DNA from: Costus lasius
Taxonomy: Eukaryota; Streptophyta; Magnoliopsida; Zingiberales; Costaceae
Reading direction: 5' to 3'
Assembly (NCBI GenBank): GCA_027563935.2
Contig: CM050446.2
Span: 26,353,501 to 26,417,500 of the forward strand
DNA: 64,000 nucleotides
The position numbers and the translations under genes are program-made. Positions within the stretch are counted from its first letter, which is position 1. Every line of letters begins with the position of its first letter. Below, one piece after another: positions 47,301-64,000 of this stretch. A model generated the notes under the pieces. It did no database searches and was not told where the DNA came from. It worked only from the letters and a program-made list of their open reading frames with translations.

Positions 47301-49945
47301 GTGGTGGATTGTTGCTTGGGAGAAGTTTCGCTAGCTTGCACGGGAGAAGCTTCGCCTAGCCCATTATTTTTTTTTACTTGTATGCTGTTATTAGGACTTA
47401 GGCTGTGCATTTGATCGTACATATTTTTATATATTTTAAAAATTAAAAATTTAATTTATATTACTTTTATTCATGGCCGAAAATGTTTCATAGCAACAAC
47501 AACTTAAAAAAGAAAGAATGCCACCGGAAATGTTGGGAACACGGTATTGAGGTGGATAATAATCCAATAAAAATTAAGTTCAAATTTTGTGAGAAAATAA
47601 TTATAGGAGGAATTTATTGTTTTAAACATTATTTTGGCTTATTGCTCTGAAACGGATGTTGAGGCATTTAGTAGTATTACATATGAGGCAAAAAATGGTA
47701 AATGAGTCATGAGGTAGGACAATATTCATGACATTAAAGAGGAAGTTGAAAAAGGAAAAGGAATCTTGGAATCCTTTGCGAAAACAATTAAATCGAACAC
47801 CACCGGCGCAATTGCAACAAGTGCTCACCAAAGTACAATAAACAACGAGTTCAAAAGGGATTTAAGAGATAAAGTTTGTCAAAAAATTTCAAGATTTTTT
47901 TTACACAACTTGAAATTGAAAAATCAAGCTAAGGAAAGGATATTTAGAAAAGGTACTTTTGATAAGCTCGCATCTTATGATGAATGGATAGCAAACCTAG
48001 TTCAACAAAAAATGATTGGTTTGCTATTCTTACATGTGAAATAAGCCTTGGAGATGCAATTTAGTGATCCCGATATGAAAGCTTATTGTTGAAGAAAATG
48101 AGCAATTAGACTTGGAGTTGAATTTGGATGAAGACCATGAGTATGAGATAGATGAGGACGATAACGATTTTGATGTTCTAAGCTATAAAAAATTTATTTT
48201 AGTTTTTGTTTAGTTTCTATGTGATTAATGATATTCAATTTTTTATTTTGGATGACAATGTTCATTTTATAAAGACTTTACTCTTTATTGTTTACTATTT
48301 TATTTATTAAAACATATATTTCTTTCGTAATCACTTGTTGAGTATTTTAGAATTGTTTTATTTTTGCACTGTGTTTAGTAGGAAGGAAAATAGGAGGAAA
48401 GGGAAGGAAAGTTGGAAGGATGACTTTTTAAGTGTGTTTAGTAGGAAGAATAGAAAGTAAAAAAAGGAAAATAAGAGAGAAAGTATAGGTAAAATCCACT
48501 CATTTGCTTTTTGCCCAAATCGGGTGGAAAGTTGTCATTTTGCTTGTTTCCCCTAAACTCACCCTCCGTTGCCCTCACGCTACTCTTTTGCCCCTCGCAT
48601 GCCAATGCCGACGCCGACGACTCCTATCCTCTCACGCCGACGCTGACGCCTCATGCTCCTCCCATGCCCCCTCTCATGTTGGATTCAAGATTTTTATAGT
48701 TTTCCATATTCAAGCATTTGATGCTTGTTTCAAAAGAAGTGTAAAAATAGGAAGATAGGGTGAATATATCAATCCTTTATACTTTCTTTTCTTCTTAATA
48801 AACATAGGAAGGGAAAATCTTTTTAGTTTCTTTTCTTTTTTACTTTCCTTTTCTTCAAGCTTTTTTTCATTCTTACTTTCTTTCCTTCCTACTACCTTGT
48901 GGTTTATACTATAATACATGCACATCATGTATAAAATATTGTTATTTTATTACTAGTTGTAGGATCTTACAGTCCTATGAGCCTCTACCGGCCTATGGAA
49001 GGACCTCTGACAACCTTGTTAATTCAAATTAATAGACATGCATGACAGATTGAGGACCATATAAGAGCAGAGCTTTATTAATTTCTGGAACTTTTTTAGT
49101 TAGTGAAAATCTCTGGACTGCAGCTTAACGAGCGTAGAGAACAAGCCAGACTGGTAATGTGTTCATAAAATTTCCAAAGGTGGGAAGAAGCTTAGAGAAG
49201 AAAGCTTTCTGAGACAAATTTTGATAAATTATAGCTATGGACCCCACTTTCACTTTTTATGCGATTAGGGTTAGAAAGTAAATCCATGAATTGTCACTAC
49301 TGATTGTAAATCTAAAGATCTCAAATATCAGCTTTGTCAATGCAGAAAACTACTTCCTGTACTGGAGGAAAAATACTTATTATTTAAGAGCTCCTGGCTC
49401 GTGTCTAAATTGGATTCTGATTTGTAAATGTCTGGCTGTAAGAATCACTGGACGTTAGGGCTAGACGAGTGGTAATATGCAGTGATTAAAAAGTTTCGGT
49501 GTTTAATAGGCCTGCCCTTCTTTGTGACCCTATTTGAATTTGGGAAACATTGAAAGAAATGCGTGGCTTATTGGCGTTCTAATGGTTGAGCTTAGGTGCA
49601 TAAGGTTCATTCAGTTTTACCAGATTTTCTTGGAAGCTCTCTTATATCAAGTTGTAGTTATTTTGCCAATATACCTGCTAATGCAAGATTTTTCTTATTT
49701 TAATTGAAAGTTTTGCTGATTTAATCATGGCAGTGAGAAAGAATTGGCTGCTGTGAAGATAAATCCAACCGATGTAGACATCATCGCTAATGAACTCGAG
49801 GTGAATATTTCTTTTTCTTTGCGACAAGGTTATCAGCCTCATTAATGTTCGGAACTATATGCAGTTGGACAAAAAGATTGCTGAGAGAACTCTGAGGGAA
49901 CACAAAGGCGATGCCGTTGCTGCTGTTCGTTACCTATTGAGGTGA
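38340..49945 (+). CDS. HYPK: HYPK-like UBA protein, partner of the NatA N-terminal acetyltransferase
   Basis: Four exons: 38340-38468, 38738-38793, 49734-49800 and 49865-49945. The reading frame is continuous across all junctions (phases 0, 2, 0) and gives 110 aa. The N-terminus carries DSKDLQQQSKALDKLTDRVE and EDRQLDSSRVQSAMAAL, the conserved HYPK helix region. The C-terminus ELAAVKINPTDVDIIANELE, then LDKKIAERTLREHKGDAVAAVRYLLR, is the UBA-like domain. HYPK binds the NAA10-NAA15 complex on ribosomes and affects its activity and stability. Every recognised conserved block of the family is present. The odd point is intron 2, 10,940 bp (38794-49733), filled with transposon remnants. Long-intron splicing must work for a functional product, which the clean exon sequences suggest. 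Confidence 0.93.
39581..40004. mobile_element. hAT-type MITE in HYPK intron 2, exact 8-bp target duplication
   Basis: 424 bp between GATGAAAG copies (39573-39580 and 40005-40012). Inverted ends are CAAGGATCCCAAAACTGGTC and, reversed, CAAGGATCTCAAAACCGTTC. The GC-rich interior carries repeated gcggtagc/gttgagcgg strings and then a cluster of gaagcttcgatcgaagcttc-type palindromes (39747-39870). ORFs of about 100-137 codons on both strands reflect the repeats. It encodes no transposase. Confidence 0.85.
40013..41194. other. Intronic AT-rich DNA, no gene seen
   Basis: Part of HYPK intron 2. Only low-complexity AT sequence and a tatata/tatgta microsatellite at about 40788-40840. Confidence 0.6.
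41195..42004. repeat. 89-bp direct repeats enclosing a cggtaaa-rich transposon remnant
   Basis: 41195-41283 and 41916-42004 are nearly identical (ctcatgaccncttgccttca through tataaagtataaa). Between them, 632 bp carry tcggtaaa / tttaccga inverted motifs at both ends (41284-41410 and 41780-41905). The right border, read in reverse, gives TAGGAGTGAGTATTCGGTAA, a start typical of a common plant hAT-like repeat. The corresponding left border is missing. The direct repeats are far too long to be an ordinary target duplication. Confidence 0.75.
42690..45530 (+). pseudogene. Decayed Ty3/gypsy retrotransposon in HYPK intron 2
   Basis: Shattered plus-strand frames read HPLYEFVGNSLQLGTIMLYD, then FLVLDAFFAYNKIIKW, then LRARVPTYAI. 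These match the plant gypsy protease/linker layout (GDS...GTI-LP...FLV-D-PSAYN-ILGR-x-L...STYH). Further on, LLEKYASKFTFTLKDMPRVR followed by HPMV corresponds to the start of the RT region (LL-x-x-DMPGI...H-L). A purine-rich ggtgggggaggggattgatg at 45510-45530 is a plausible polypurine tract with a 3' LTR start. Many stops and deletions; very old. Confidence 0.5.
43815..43902. repeat. Short tandem duplication in the gypsy relic
   Basis: gacccacccaggggatcaga followed by gagtacc-type sequence occurs twice in a row, about 44 bp apart. Local duplication with no other sign of function. Confidence 0.7.
45531..47480. other. Intronic DNA without recognisable genes
   Basis: Probably LTR remnant of the gypsy relic at the start, then AT-rich intron. 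An inverted pair gacccacccggg / ccagtgggtggggtc lies at 46680-46730. The 112-codon minus frame at 46008-46346 has no domain I recognise. Confidence 0.5.
47500..48180 (+). pseudogene. hAT transposase remnant with BED zinc-finger sequence
   Basis: At about 47545-47640 the frame reads HGIEVDNNPIKIKFKFCEKI, then IIGGIYCFKHYFGLLL, the BED-finger pattern of plant hAT transposases (C-x2-C-like, G-G-I-x-R-x-K-x-H-L). Following frames (NNEFKRDLRDKVCQKISRFF; GTFDKLASYDEWIANLVQQK) continue the N-terminal region but contain stops. Only the N-terminal third survives and no dimerisation domain is seen. Lies in HYPK intron 2. Confidence 0.5.
48370..48900. mobile_element. Probable TIR element with GC-rich centre in HYPK intron 2
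   Basis: The left end tgtttagtaggaaggaaaat (with a second copy at about 48430) and the right end ctttctttccttcctactac are inverted. The centre (48540-48680) is GC-rich with gccgacgccgac repeats, unlike the AT-rich surroundings. The layout (purine-rich ends, GC-rich core) resembles the element at 21783-22571. No confirmed target duplication. Confidence 0.4.
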
Positions 49946-50960
49946 AAGCTTAGTTTGCCTCCTTGTAGCTACGACTTCTGTAACAAGCATTTTGTAACGC
50001 CCTTACACCCTGTAGCTGCGCATGCTCAGGAGACTCGACAAGTTGTCGTCAAGTTATTCAATACTCGATTAGTTGAAGATAGGGATTCTAGCTGCATTCC
50101 GTTAGAATTTCGATGTCTAAACTTATTCGTTACCTTCCTGTTCTGAATTTCTATTATCATATTGTAATTTTGGAAGAATGTTGCATGCGACTGGCAACTA
50201 TTTCGACATAAGTTTGAAGTTTTTATCCAATCACTAAAATATGGTTTTCCTGTGGTTGCTAGTCGTTTGATAAATGATAGAGGCGTCATTTTTTTTGGAG
50301 GCGTCTTGTTAAGAAAAATTCTTAACATAAACGCACAATGATTCGAGCGTAACAATAATTTCAATGTCTACCATTTTAATCAATGGGTGTACGAGTGAGC
50401 GCATCTGCCACTTGAATATGCTGCTTTTCACGTTATAGATATTCATCTCGCCAAGTCCTCAATTTTCTTCATCCTCTTGTTTGTCATAAAGAATCTTTAG
50501 GATCACCTCTTAGAAAATCAGAAAGTACCAGTATCAACTTCTACTTGGCCTTGATTCCTTTCATATGAATAGCTTCAAATTGCAATACGTGAGGGCCTCC
50601 TCATGATACAAAGTTGAGATTTTATATTGTTTAGTCATTTATCTTACAATGTGTATCTTAAATTAGTTAAGGTAAAGTTATCATCAACAAATCTTAATGG
50701 GCCTGATTGGATTATTAATTATTTTTTAAAATTAAAACACTTTTATTCTATTTACTAAACTTTACATAAATTTTGCTTCAATTAGTCTTATCAACTAATA
50801 TGTTAACTTACAGATTTTTTTTACGCAACATGTTTACTACAGCGCACTCGAAAGGCTCGGGCCATGATTGGGGTCAGATTTGAACAGATTCACTCGACTC
50901 GACTGAATCCGACCCGTTAACGGCGCAACAGAATTCGCCCGCCGGCTAATCGCCTTGCCG
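49946..50960. other. HYPK-MCM7 intergenic region
   Basis: Contains the HYPK 3' UTR and the MCM7 promoter. No further gene is seen. The 112-codon minus ORF at 50026-50364 has no recognisable domain and overlaps the likely HYPK 3' UTR. Confidence 0.6.
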
Positions 50961-50967
50961 CTCCTCC

Positions 50968-51010
50968 TTCCCGCCAAAACCATGTCCGCTCCACCAATTT
51001 TCCCGCCAAA
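50968..51010 (+). promoter_or_regulatory. Two E2F-type sites upstream of MCM7
   Basis: TTCCCGCCAAAA at 50968-50979 and TTTTCCCGCCAAA at 50998-51010, both in the same orientation, lie 82-125 bases before the start codon. TTTCCCGCC is the core bound by plant E2F-DP factors, which drive S-phase expression of MCM genes. Site function is inferred from sequence and position. Confidence 0.7.
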
Positions 51011-51091
51011 TTAACCTTTTCGACCTACTTCTTCCCGCTCCGGACCTCCGGTCGCTGTTCGCCTCTCCGCATCCCTTCTACTCCTCCATCG

Positions 51092-58434
<7,343 letters not shown>

Positions 58435-60006
58435 TGTCTTCGCCCTTTTAGAGAAACAAAGTAAATTTATGTGATTCAGGTGTACAAGATCTAAGTGGAC
58501 TTATTCTTCTTCCTGCTGCGCGTTTTGGCGAACTCTGCTGTCAAGCAAATGTGCACCGAAGCTAGCAATTATGATTTATAACCTGGACATCTCACTCATG
58601 CTGGATCTAGGGAGTTAATGCTATATTTTTCTCGAGGATTGTGCCCGTTTTCACTGCACGCGGAATGCTTTGTCTTAACTGTGTGCACTTATAGTGTAGA
58701 GTGCTAACGCCTCAAAATTAGATCTTGGATGGAAAATCTACTTTCATGGCTTCAGTTAGACGGTTACGATATATACTTCATTGGCATTCCTTATGCTGTG
58801 TTCAGGCATAGATATTAAATCCTGCAACATCTGGGAAGTACGGTGCAGAGAATTCTCTATATTGTTTAAGTCGTTGTCATGTAGTTTGGCAGAGCTAAAC
58901 TGTGTACATTTATTGAATTAAGAGTAATTCAACCAAATGAAATGACCTTGGATTACATTGTGAGGATTTCTATTTCATTTGTAATTGCATTGGATGCCAC
59001 ATTTACATTATCTATACTTTCTATACTAGAAAAAAGTTTGATTAAAAAATAAATGGCTTTAAAATGAGCTATAGATTATTAAATTCTAGAATCCAACATG
59101 AAAAGTTGCCAGTAAGATTTGATGGTGGAATCATATTATTAACAATAATGTGGATGAGAAGCAATCTTCAGGGTCAGCACTAAACATCTTAAATAAGTAA
59201 AAAGCTACTGTACCACTCTATTGGCAAAATCATTTTTAGTTTATTATGCCTGACTATAATAATAATTACCAATGCATCCATCTTCCTCAAAAAAAATTAG
59301 AAATATGTTATTAAGATGATTTATGAGCTAAATTTCCATATCTAAGTCGTTGAACTTGGATGAATAGTCCATATCAATTATGACATTAGTTACACTCTAT
59401 ATCTTACTCTTGATCTAAGATTAATGGTTTAGATGATCCAAAATTCAAATAAGCTAGTATAAACATTTTGATGTAAATCTAGTGGCTTAGATTTACGTAG
59501 TTGAATCTTAATTGATTTAAGTTTAATCTTAAATTTACATAGTTGAAACTTACTTTACTTAATGGTGGATTACAGGAGATTCATTACTAAAAAAGTTTTG
59601 ATAGTATAACCTTGGTTAGGTCAGCCTAGGTTGACCAACCTTATCTTAGAGTATCTTAGAGGTTGTATCAATTAGAATGAATCCTTAGTTAAGTCAGACC
59701 TAAGACTTAGACCTAAGATTTTTGTTGCTATAACAAACTTTGAATACAATATATTAGATTTTGTTATTCCAAATTGCATGATCTTGCCTTAGGTTAGCTA
59801 GGGACTTTTTTGCTTAAAGAATTTTGGAAAGGTTATATCGATCAAGTAGAACAACATAACTTGGGTTGACCTAAAGATTTAATTACTTAGGTTGATAGCA
59901 AACCTTACCTCAACCCAAAGATTTAATTACTTAGGTTGATAGCAAACCTTACCTTAGGTTGTAGACTTAGTCTAGTCAAACGGTAACATATATAATCTGG
60001 GTTAGT
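58435..60006. other. Intergenic DNA downstream of MCM7
   Basis: The first ~500 bases hold the MCM7 3' UTR. The rest is AT-rich with no gene. A 34-base string (atttaattacttaggttgat and following) is repeated at about 59877 and 59923. Confidence 0.6.
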
Positions 60007-60007
60007 G

Positions 60008-61273
60008 TCATGCCCATGTTTACAGTAATATTTTTTTAATTATTTTCACGTGAGTCAACGTTTGATTCGAGTCCAACTACGTCAACGCAGGTATCCTAAC
60101 GGTCGAAACCGCCGGATTAGGCGCGACTGGCAGAGTAGATTCCCCAGCCCGACTGTGGACTCATGCAGAAGCTCGCTGCCGTTCCAACACGGTTTAAATC
60201 AACGCCGACGATTCACCGAGAACCGATGTCGTCGAGTCAAATCAGGTTCACCTGAACCCTAGAAGGACGCACCCGTAACCGACCGCGTCGGACGGGGTCC
60301 ACAACCGAAGTACACAGTTGTTCTCGGATCATGCCAGCGCCCGGCGATCACGGACAATCATTTACACGGCGTCGCACGCCGGAGATGGAAAGAAGCCTGG
60401 CCGGCTCCTCACTCGCACGCCAGCAGCGAGGCCGGACGACGCTCCGCCGGTGAACCTTGCAGCCTCGTCCTTAGAACGGTCAGAAGGGGCAGGGGCCGTC
60501 GTCGCCCGTGGGCGACTGCCAGCAACGGAAAAGCTACGCTCACCCGGAGGCGAGCTCGGTAAGGAAATACCAACAGAAGGAGCGCCACCCCCGCTGCATT
60601 CTCGACGGAAGAAGACCGGCAGACGATGGTTGCACAACTTCACGCGGCCACGAGCGCCTACACGTACCCAAGGCGACGGTTGCGCGACCGAGACGGACGT
60701 CGGTGACGATAGAGGCGCTCACCACCCTGCCGTGGCTCCGTCGGAAGGAGGGCACCGGGAGATGCACCACTCACGATTGCTTGCGCCAGCGACCAGAGGC
60801 GGTCGATGGCGGTCGCTCGTTAATTCCCCACGTCGACGACGATGTGAACGACTCCCCTTCCGCTTCGACAGATGCTCGCTCGGTAGGAGGAGAGGACCAA
60901 GGCGAACGTCAGCGTCTCTTTCACACGCGGACGAAACCAAGAGAGGAGGAAGCCGCGCGCAGGCGGCGAGGGCCCATCCTGTTGCGTTCAGAAGGCACTC
61001 ACAAACAAAGTGCTAGATTTAACCGGGTTTTGGAAGAACTCGGGAAGGAGACATGTATGAAGAACTTGAACTCCGTTGGTTGAAATGTTGCATTACAAGT
61101 GTTTATATAGGGGAGAATTTGAATCTAAATTAAATACAGAAATAAATGGAAAACAGAGAATCGAGGCGTTCGTCGTGATCGAAGCGTCCGGCTGGCTTCC
61201 GAGGTGTCGCTTGCAGTGTCCGAGGCGATGGCTGCATCATCTGAGGTCGTCTTCAAGTTTATATTTCAACATC
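60008..61273 (-). repeat. 3' LTR of a Ty1/copia element
   Basis: On the minus strand the LTR starts TGTTGAAATATAAACTTG right after a purine tract (aagggggga, 61282-61274) following the pol stop. A TATA motif ctatataaac lies at about 61120-61109, about 155 bases in, as in a U3 promoter. The far end is taken as ...CATGACA at 60008, giving TG...CA ends, but this border is not confirmed. The 60060-61020 part is GC-rich, which creates long overlapping ORFs on both strands that I do not regard as genes. Confidence 0.6.
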
Positions 61274-61278
61274 CCCCC

Positions 61279-63540
61279 TTAAACTTGAAGCTCTTGCACT
61301 CCTAGCTTGTCTCTTAATTCTTTGAATTCTTTGATCTTGAGTGCCTTTGTGAAGATGTCTGCAATCTGATATTCAGTCTTCACATACTTCAGTTGTATTT
61401 GCTTCTTTTCGACACATTCCCGGACATAGTGAAATCGCGTGTCGATGTGCTTACTTCTTTCATGGAACAGGGGGTTCTTCGCCAGTGCGATTGCTGATTT
61501 GTTATCCACATTCACTTGCGTTGGCTCCTTTGGTGCGAAGTGTAATTCTTCCAGCAGATTTCTCAACCATATTGCTTGAGTCACACATGAGTTGAGTGCG
61601 ACGTACTCTGCTTCGCAAGTTGACAACGTCACGATCGGTTGCTTCTTCGAGCTCCATGTGAAAGCAGCACTATTCATATAGAATACATATCCTGTTGTAC
61701 TCTTCCGATCGTCAGTGTCTCCAGCCCAATCGCTATCGCAGAATCCTTCAAGTTTGAATTCGTCAGTAGCACGATAATATATACCATAGCTTAGTGTACC
61801 TTTGAGATAGCGCAATATTCTTTTGGCAGCATTCATGTGAGTCTGAGTTGGTTCCTCTAAGTACCTGCTCACAATTCCAACTCCATAGCATATGTCTGGT
61901 CTGGTACATGTCAAGTACCTTAAGCTTCCTACTAAGCTTCTATAAAGAGTTGAATCCACTTTCCTGTTTTTGTCATGCCGAGACAACTTCTCATTGTGCT
62001 CCACTGGGGTGTTTACTGGATTACAGCTACTCATGTTGAACTTCTTCAACGTCTCTTTTGCATAATTCTCCTGAGAGATGAATATGCCTTCTCTTGTCTG
62101 CTTTACTTCCATCCCCAGGTAGTAGGACATAAGTCCTAGATCCGTCATCTCAAACTCCTTGTGCATGACTTTCTTGAAGTCTTCAATCATCTTTAAATTG
62201 TTACCTGTAAAGATTAAGTCATCTACATACAAGCAAATGATTAGTAAACTATCAGCATTCTTCTTTAAGTACAGGGCATGCTCATATGGACACTTCTTGA
62301 ATCCATTCTCCTGGAAGTATCTGTCTCTTCTCTGGTTCCAGGATCTGGGGGCTTGCTTTAGTCCATATAAAGCTTTCTTCAATCGTAGGACCTTTCCTTG
62401 CCCTTCTTGCATTTTGTATCCTGGAGGTTGTTCCACGTAGACCTCCTCCTCAAGATATTCATTTAAAAATGCTGACTTAACATCCATTTGAAAAATGTTC
62501 CATTTTTGTTGAGCAGCAAGGGAAATAATTAATCTGATAGTTTCGAGTCGAGCAACAGGAGCGAATACCTCATCATAGTCGATACCTTGCTTCTGCTTGT
62601 AGCCTTTCACTACCAGTCTTGCCTTATGCCGTTCAATTTTTCCTTTGGCATTCTTCTTGGTTTTGTAAACCCACTTGACTCCTATGGGTTTATGCCCTTC
62701 TGGTAGATTTGTCAGCTCCCATGTGTTGTTCTTCTCTATGGCTTTGATTTCATCATCCATAGCCATTCTCCATTTCTCTTCTTTGATTGCATCGTCAAAA
62801 CTGATAGGCTCAGTATCTGCAAAAAAACACATTAGTGATACATCATCTATTCTTTCTGTATCTCTGTATATATCCTCAAGTCTCCTTGTGCGTATCTGCA
62901 CTTGACTTGTACTAGCTTCTGAGCTGTTCTGTGCGGGTGATGCTGGTGGTGTGATAGGTGTAACCCTTTCTTCAACATTCTCTTCTTCAAGCTCCGGAAG
63001 AAGGTTGTAGTCATTTTGACTTTCTGGAGTATTCCAACTCCATGTAGCTTCCTCATCGAAATCTACATCTCTACTAACAAATCCTTTTTTGTTAGTGGGG
63101 TCATACAATTTATACCCCTTTGTTCTCAAGTCATAGCTAACAAATATGCATTTTTTACTTTTATCATCCAATTTGGTTCTATGTTCATCATGAATACGAG
63201 CATAGGCTATGCTACCAAATACCTTCAAGTGAATAGCAGATGGTTTCCTTCCTCCCCATGCTTCAATCGGAGTCTTCCGGTTGAGAGCTTTCGTCTCACA
63301 TCGATTTTGGAGGTAGACAGCACAATCCACAGCGTATGCCCAAAATTCTTCTGGCATACCTTTGCTTTTCATCATGCTTCTAGCCATGTTCAGTACTGTT
63401 CGATTCTTTCACTCAACTACTCCATTTTGTTGAGGCGATCCTGGTGCGGTTAGGAACCGTCGTATCCCATGCTGATCACAGTATGTTTGAAAGTTTCTGG
63501 AGGTAAACTCTCCTCCTCTGTCAGATCTAAGAGCCTGGAT
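61279..63540 (-). pseudogene. Ty1/copia polyprotein: integrase end, reverse transcriptase, RNase H
   Basis: Reading leftward, the integrase end shows LRSDRGGEFTSRNF (catalytic Asp) and SPQQNGVVE (catalytic Glu). A TGA at 63409-63411 (minus) follows where relatives have Arg ([18 protein letters not shown]). From 63387 an uninterrupted 702-codon frame holds the [33 protein letters not shown], and the catalytic [11 protein letters not shown]. RNase H follows: [20 protein letters not shown], then [10 protein letters not shown]. The frame ends [10 protein letters not shown] just before the purine tract and LTR. The 5' half (gag, protease, integrase start) is absent; homology stops at about 63541. 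RT and RNase H residues look intact, so loss of function comes from the stop and truncation. Confidence 0.92.
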
Positions 63541-63706
63541 CCTGCATCCACCTTTTTAAATTTTTAACCGTAAGATAGGTCCTTATGGTTATTTTATGCT
63601 TAGCAGCATAATTGTTTTTAAAGCCTTGCGGCTTTGGTGAATAAATACGTTTCATAGAAACTATTGTGTAAAACACAAGTAAGAGCAGGTACTGAATACA
63701 ACAGTT
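63541..63706. other. Unidentified sequence interrupting the copia integrase
   Basis: Copia homology ends abruptly after atccaggctcttagatc (minus). The following 166 bases are AT-rich, stop-rich and unrelated to copia. An imperfect hairpin gcttagcagcataa / aagccttgcggctt lies near 63598-63636. It appears to be the start of a nested insertion that continues past the window. Confidence 0.5.
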
Positions 63707-64000
63707 AGAGAAAATAACCAAAATGAAAGGTTATCTATAAGTAATCCCATTCCAAATATCCTGAATAGGATTTTTGATGGACAAGGGATTCCAGCACAAG
63801 TTCTGGAAGAAGTTGTTGATATAGATCAACAATTTGAAGCCTACCAGAATAATAGATTACAAATCTTAAGGCCACAACTTTTATATAAGACTGGACCTTT
63901 AAATCTTAGAACCCAACTTCTAAGAATAACACGTGAAGAACATTTATCTGTCACAACTGAACCTAGGAATCTTAAGATCATCTCAAAAGATTCTCTAAAC
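63707..64000 (+). CDS. Open frame of unknown origin running off the right edge
   Basis: 98 codons open from just after a TAG at 63704-63706 to the window end, with no Met codon. The translation includes NPIPNILNRIFDGQGIPAQV, then VVDIDQQFEAYQNNRLQILR and LNLRTQLLRITREEHLSV. Composition is protein-like (regular polar/hydrophobic spacing, few repeats), so it is likely a coding remnant or exon of the element that interrupts the copia integrase. I do not recognise the family. A retroelement or endogenous pararetrovirus polyprotein is possible but unproven. Confidence 0.35.

Noticed and set aside
60318..61083. ORFs of 232 and 191 codons on the plus strand
   Set aside because: Inside the GC-rich part of the copia LTR, overlapping in different frames, Arg/Pro-rich, and antisense to the element.

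Overview
This is a plant nuclear DNA window. It has spliced genes with GT-AG introns, plant-type LTR retrotransposons primed by tRNA-Asp, Mutator-like and hAT elements, and LINE remnants. The strongly GC-rich first exon of the stachyose-synthase gene next to AT-rich introns suggests a monocot, possibly a commelinid, but I cannot name the species. No bacterial or organellar gene content is seen.

Four host genes are supported. (1) A conserved small plant protein of unknown function on the minus strand runs off the left edge (about 254-1690). (2) A four-exon GH36 galactosyltransferase, best read as stachyose synthase (861 aa), lies at 30719-33534 (minus). (3) HYPK, the UBA-type NatA-associated chaperone (110 aa), lies on the plus strand at 38340-49945; its second intron is about 10.9 kb and full of transposon debris. 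(4) MCM7, a replicative helicase subunit (735 aa in 15 exons), lies on the plus strand at 51092-58434 with two E2F-like sites just upstream.

Almost everything else is mobile DNA. From 3553 to 8488 lies a minus-strand, non-autonomous Athila/Tat-like LTR element whose 5' LTR is truncated against a fragment of a FAR1-type MULE transposase. From 9229 to 20146 lies a second minus-strand element with a tRNA-Asp primer site, broken gag, protease remnant, a 359-codon ORF and no reverse transcriptase. A 1.76-kb solo LTR of another family sits inside its gag with a 5-bp target duplication, and it carries three LTR copies instead of two. It is inserted in an 84-bp minisatellite (20147-20852). From 22581 to 30363 is a complete 7.8-kb Mutator-like element with >200-bp terminal inverted repeats and a 9-bp target duplication. 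It carries a FAR1/MULE transposase and a convergent Ulp1-like cysteine protease gene, both now broken by stop codons.

Right of the sugar gene are two hAT-type MITEs with 8-bp target duplications (35105-35631 and 39581-40004), a LINE remnant, a foldback MITE, a gypsy relic and a hAT BED-finger relic. At the right end is a minus-strand Ty1/copia element with an intact RT-RNase H region and a 3' LTR. Its integrase is cut at about 63541 by unidentified sequence that keeps an open frame to the window edge.

The host genes show no operon-like linkage. The window is a picture of nested transposon insertion around housekeeping genes.
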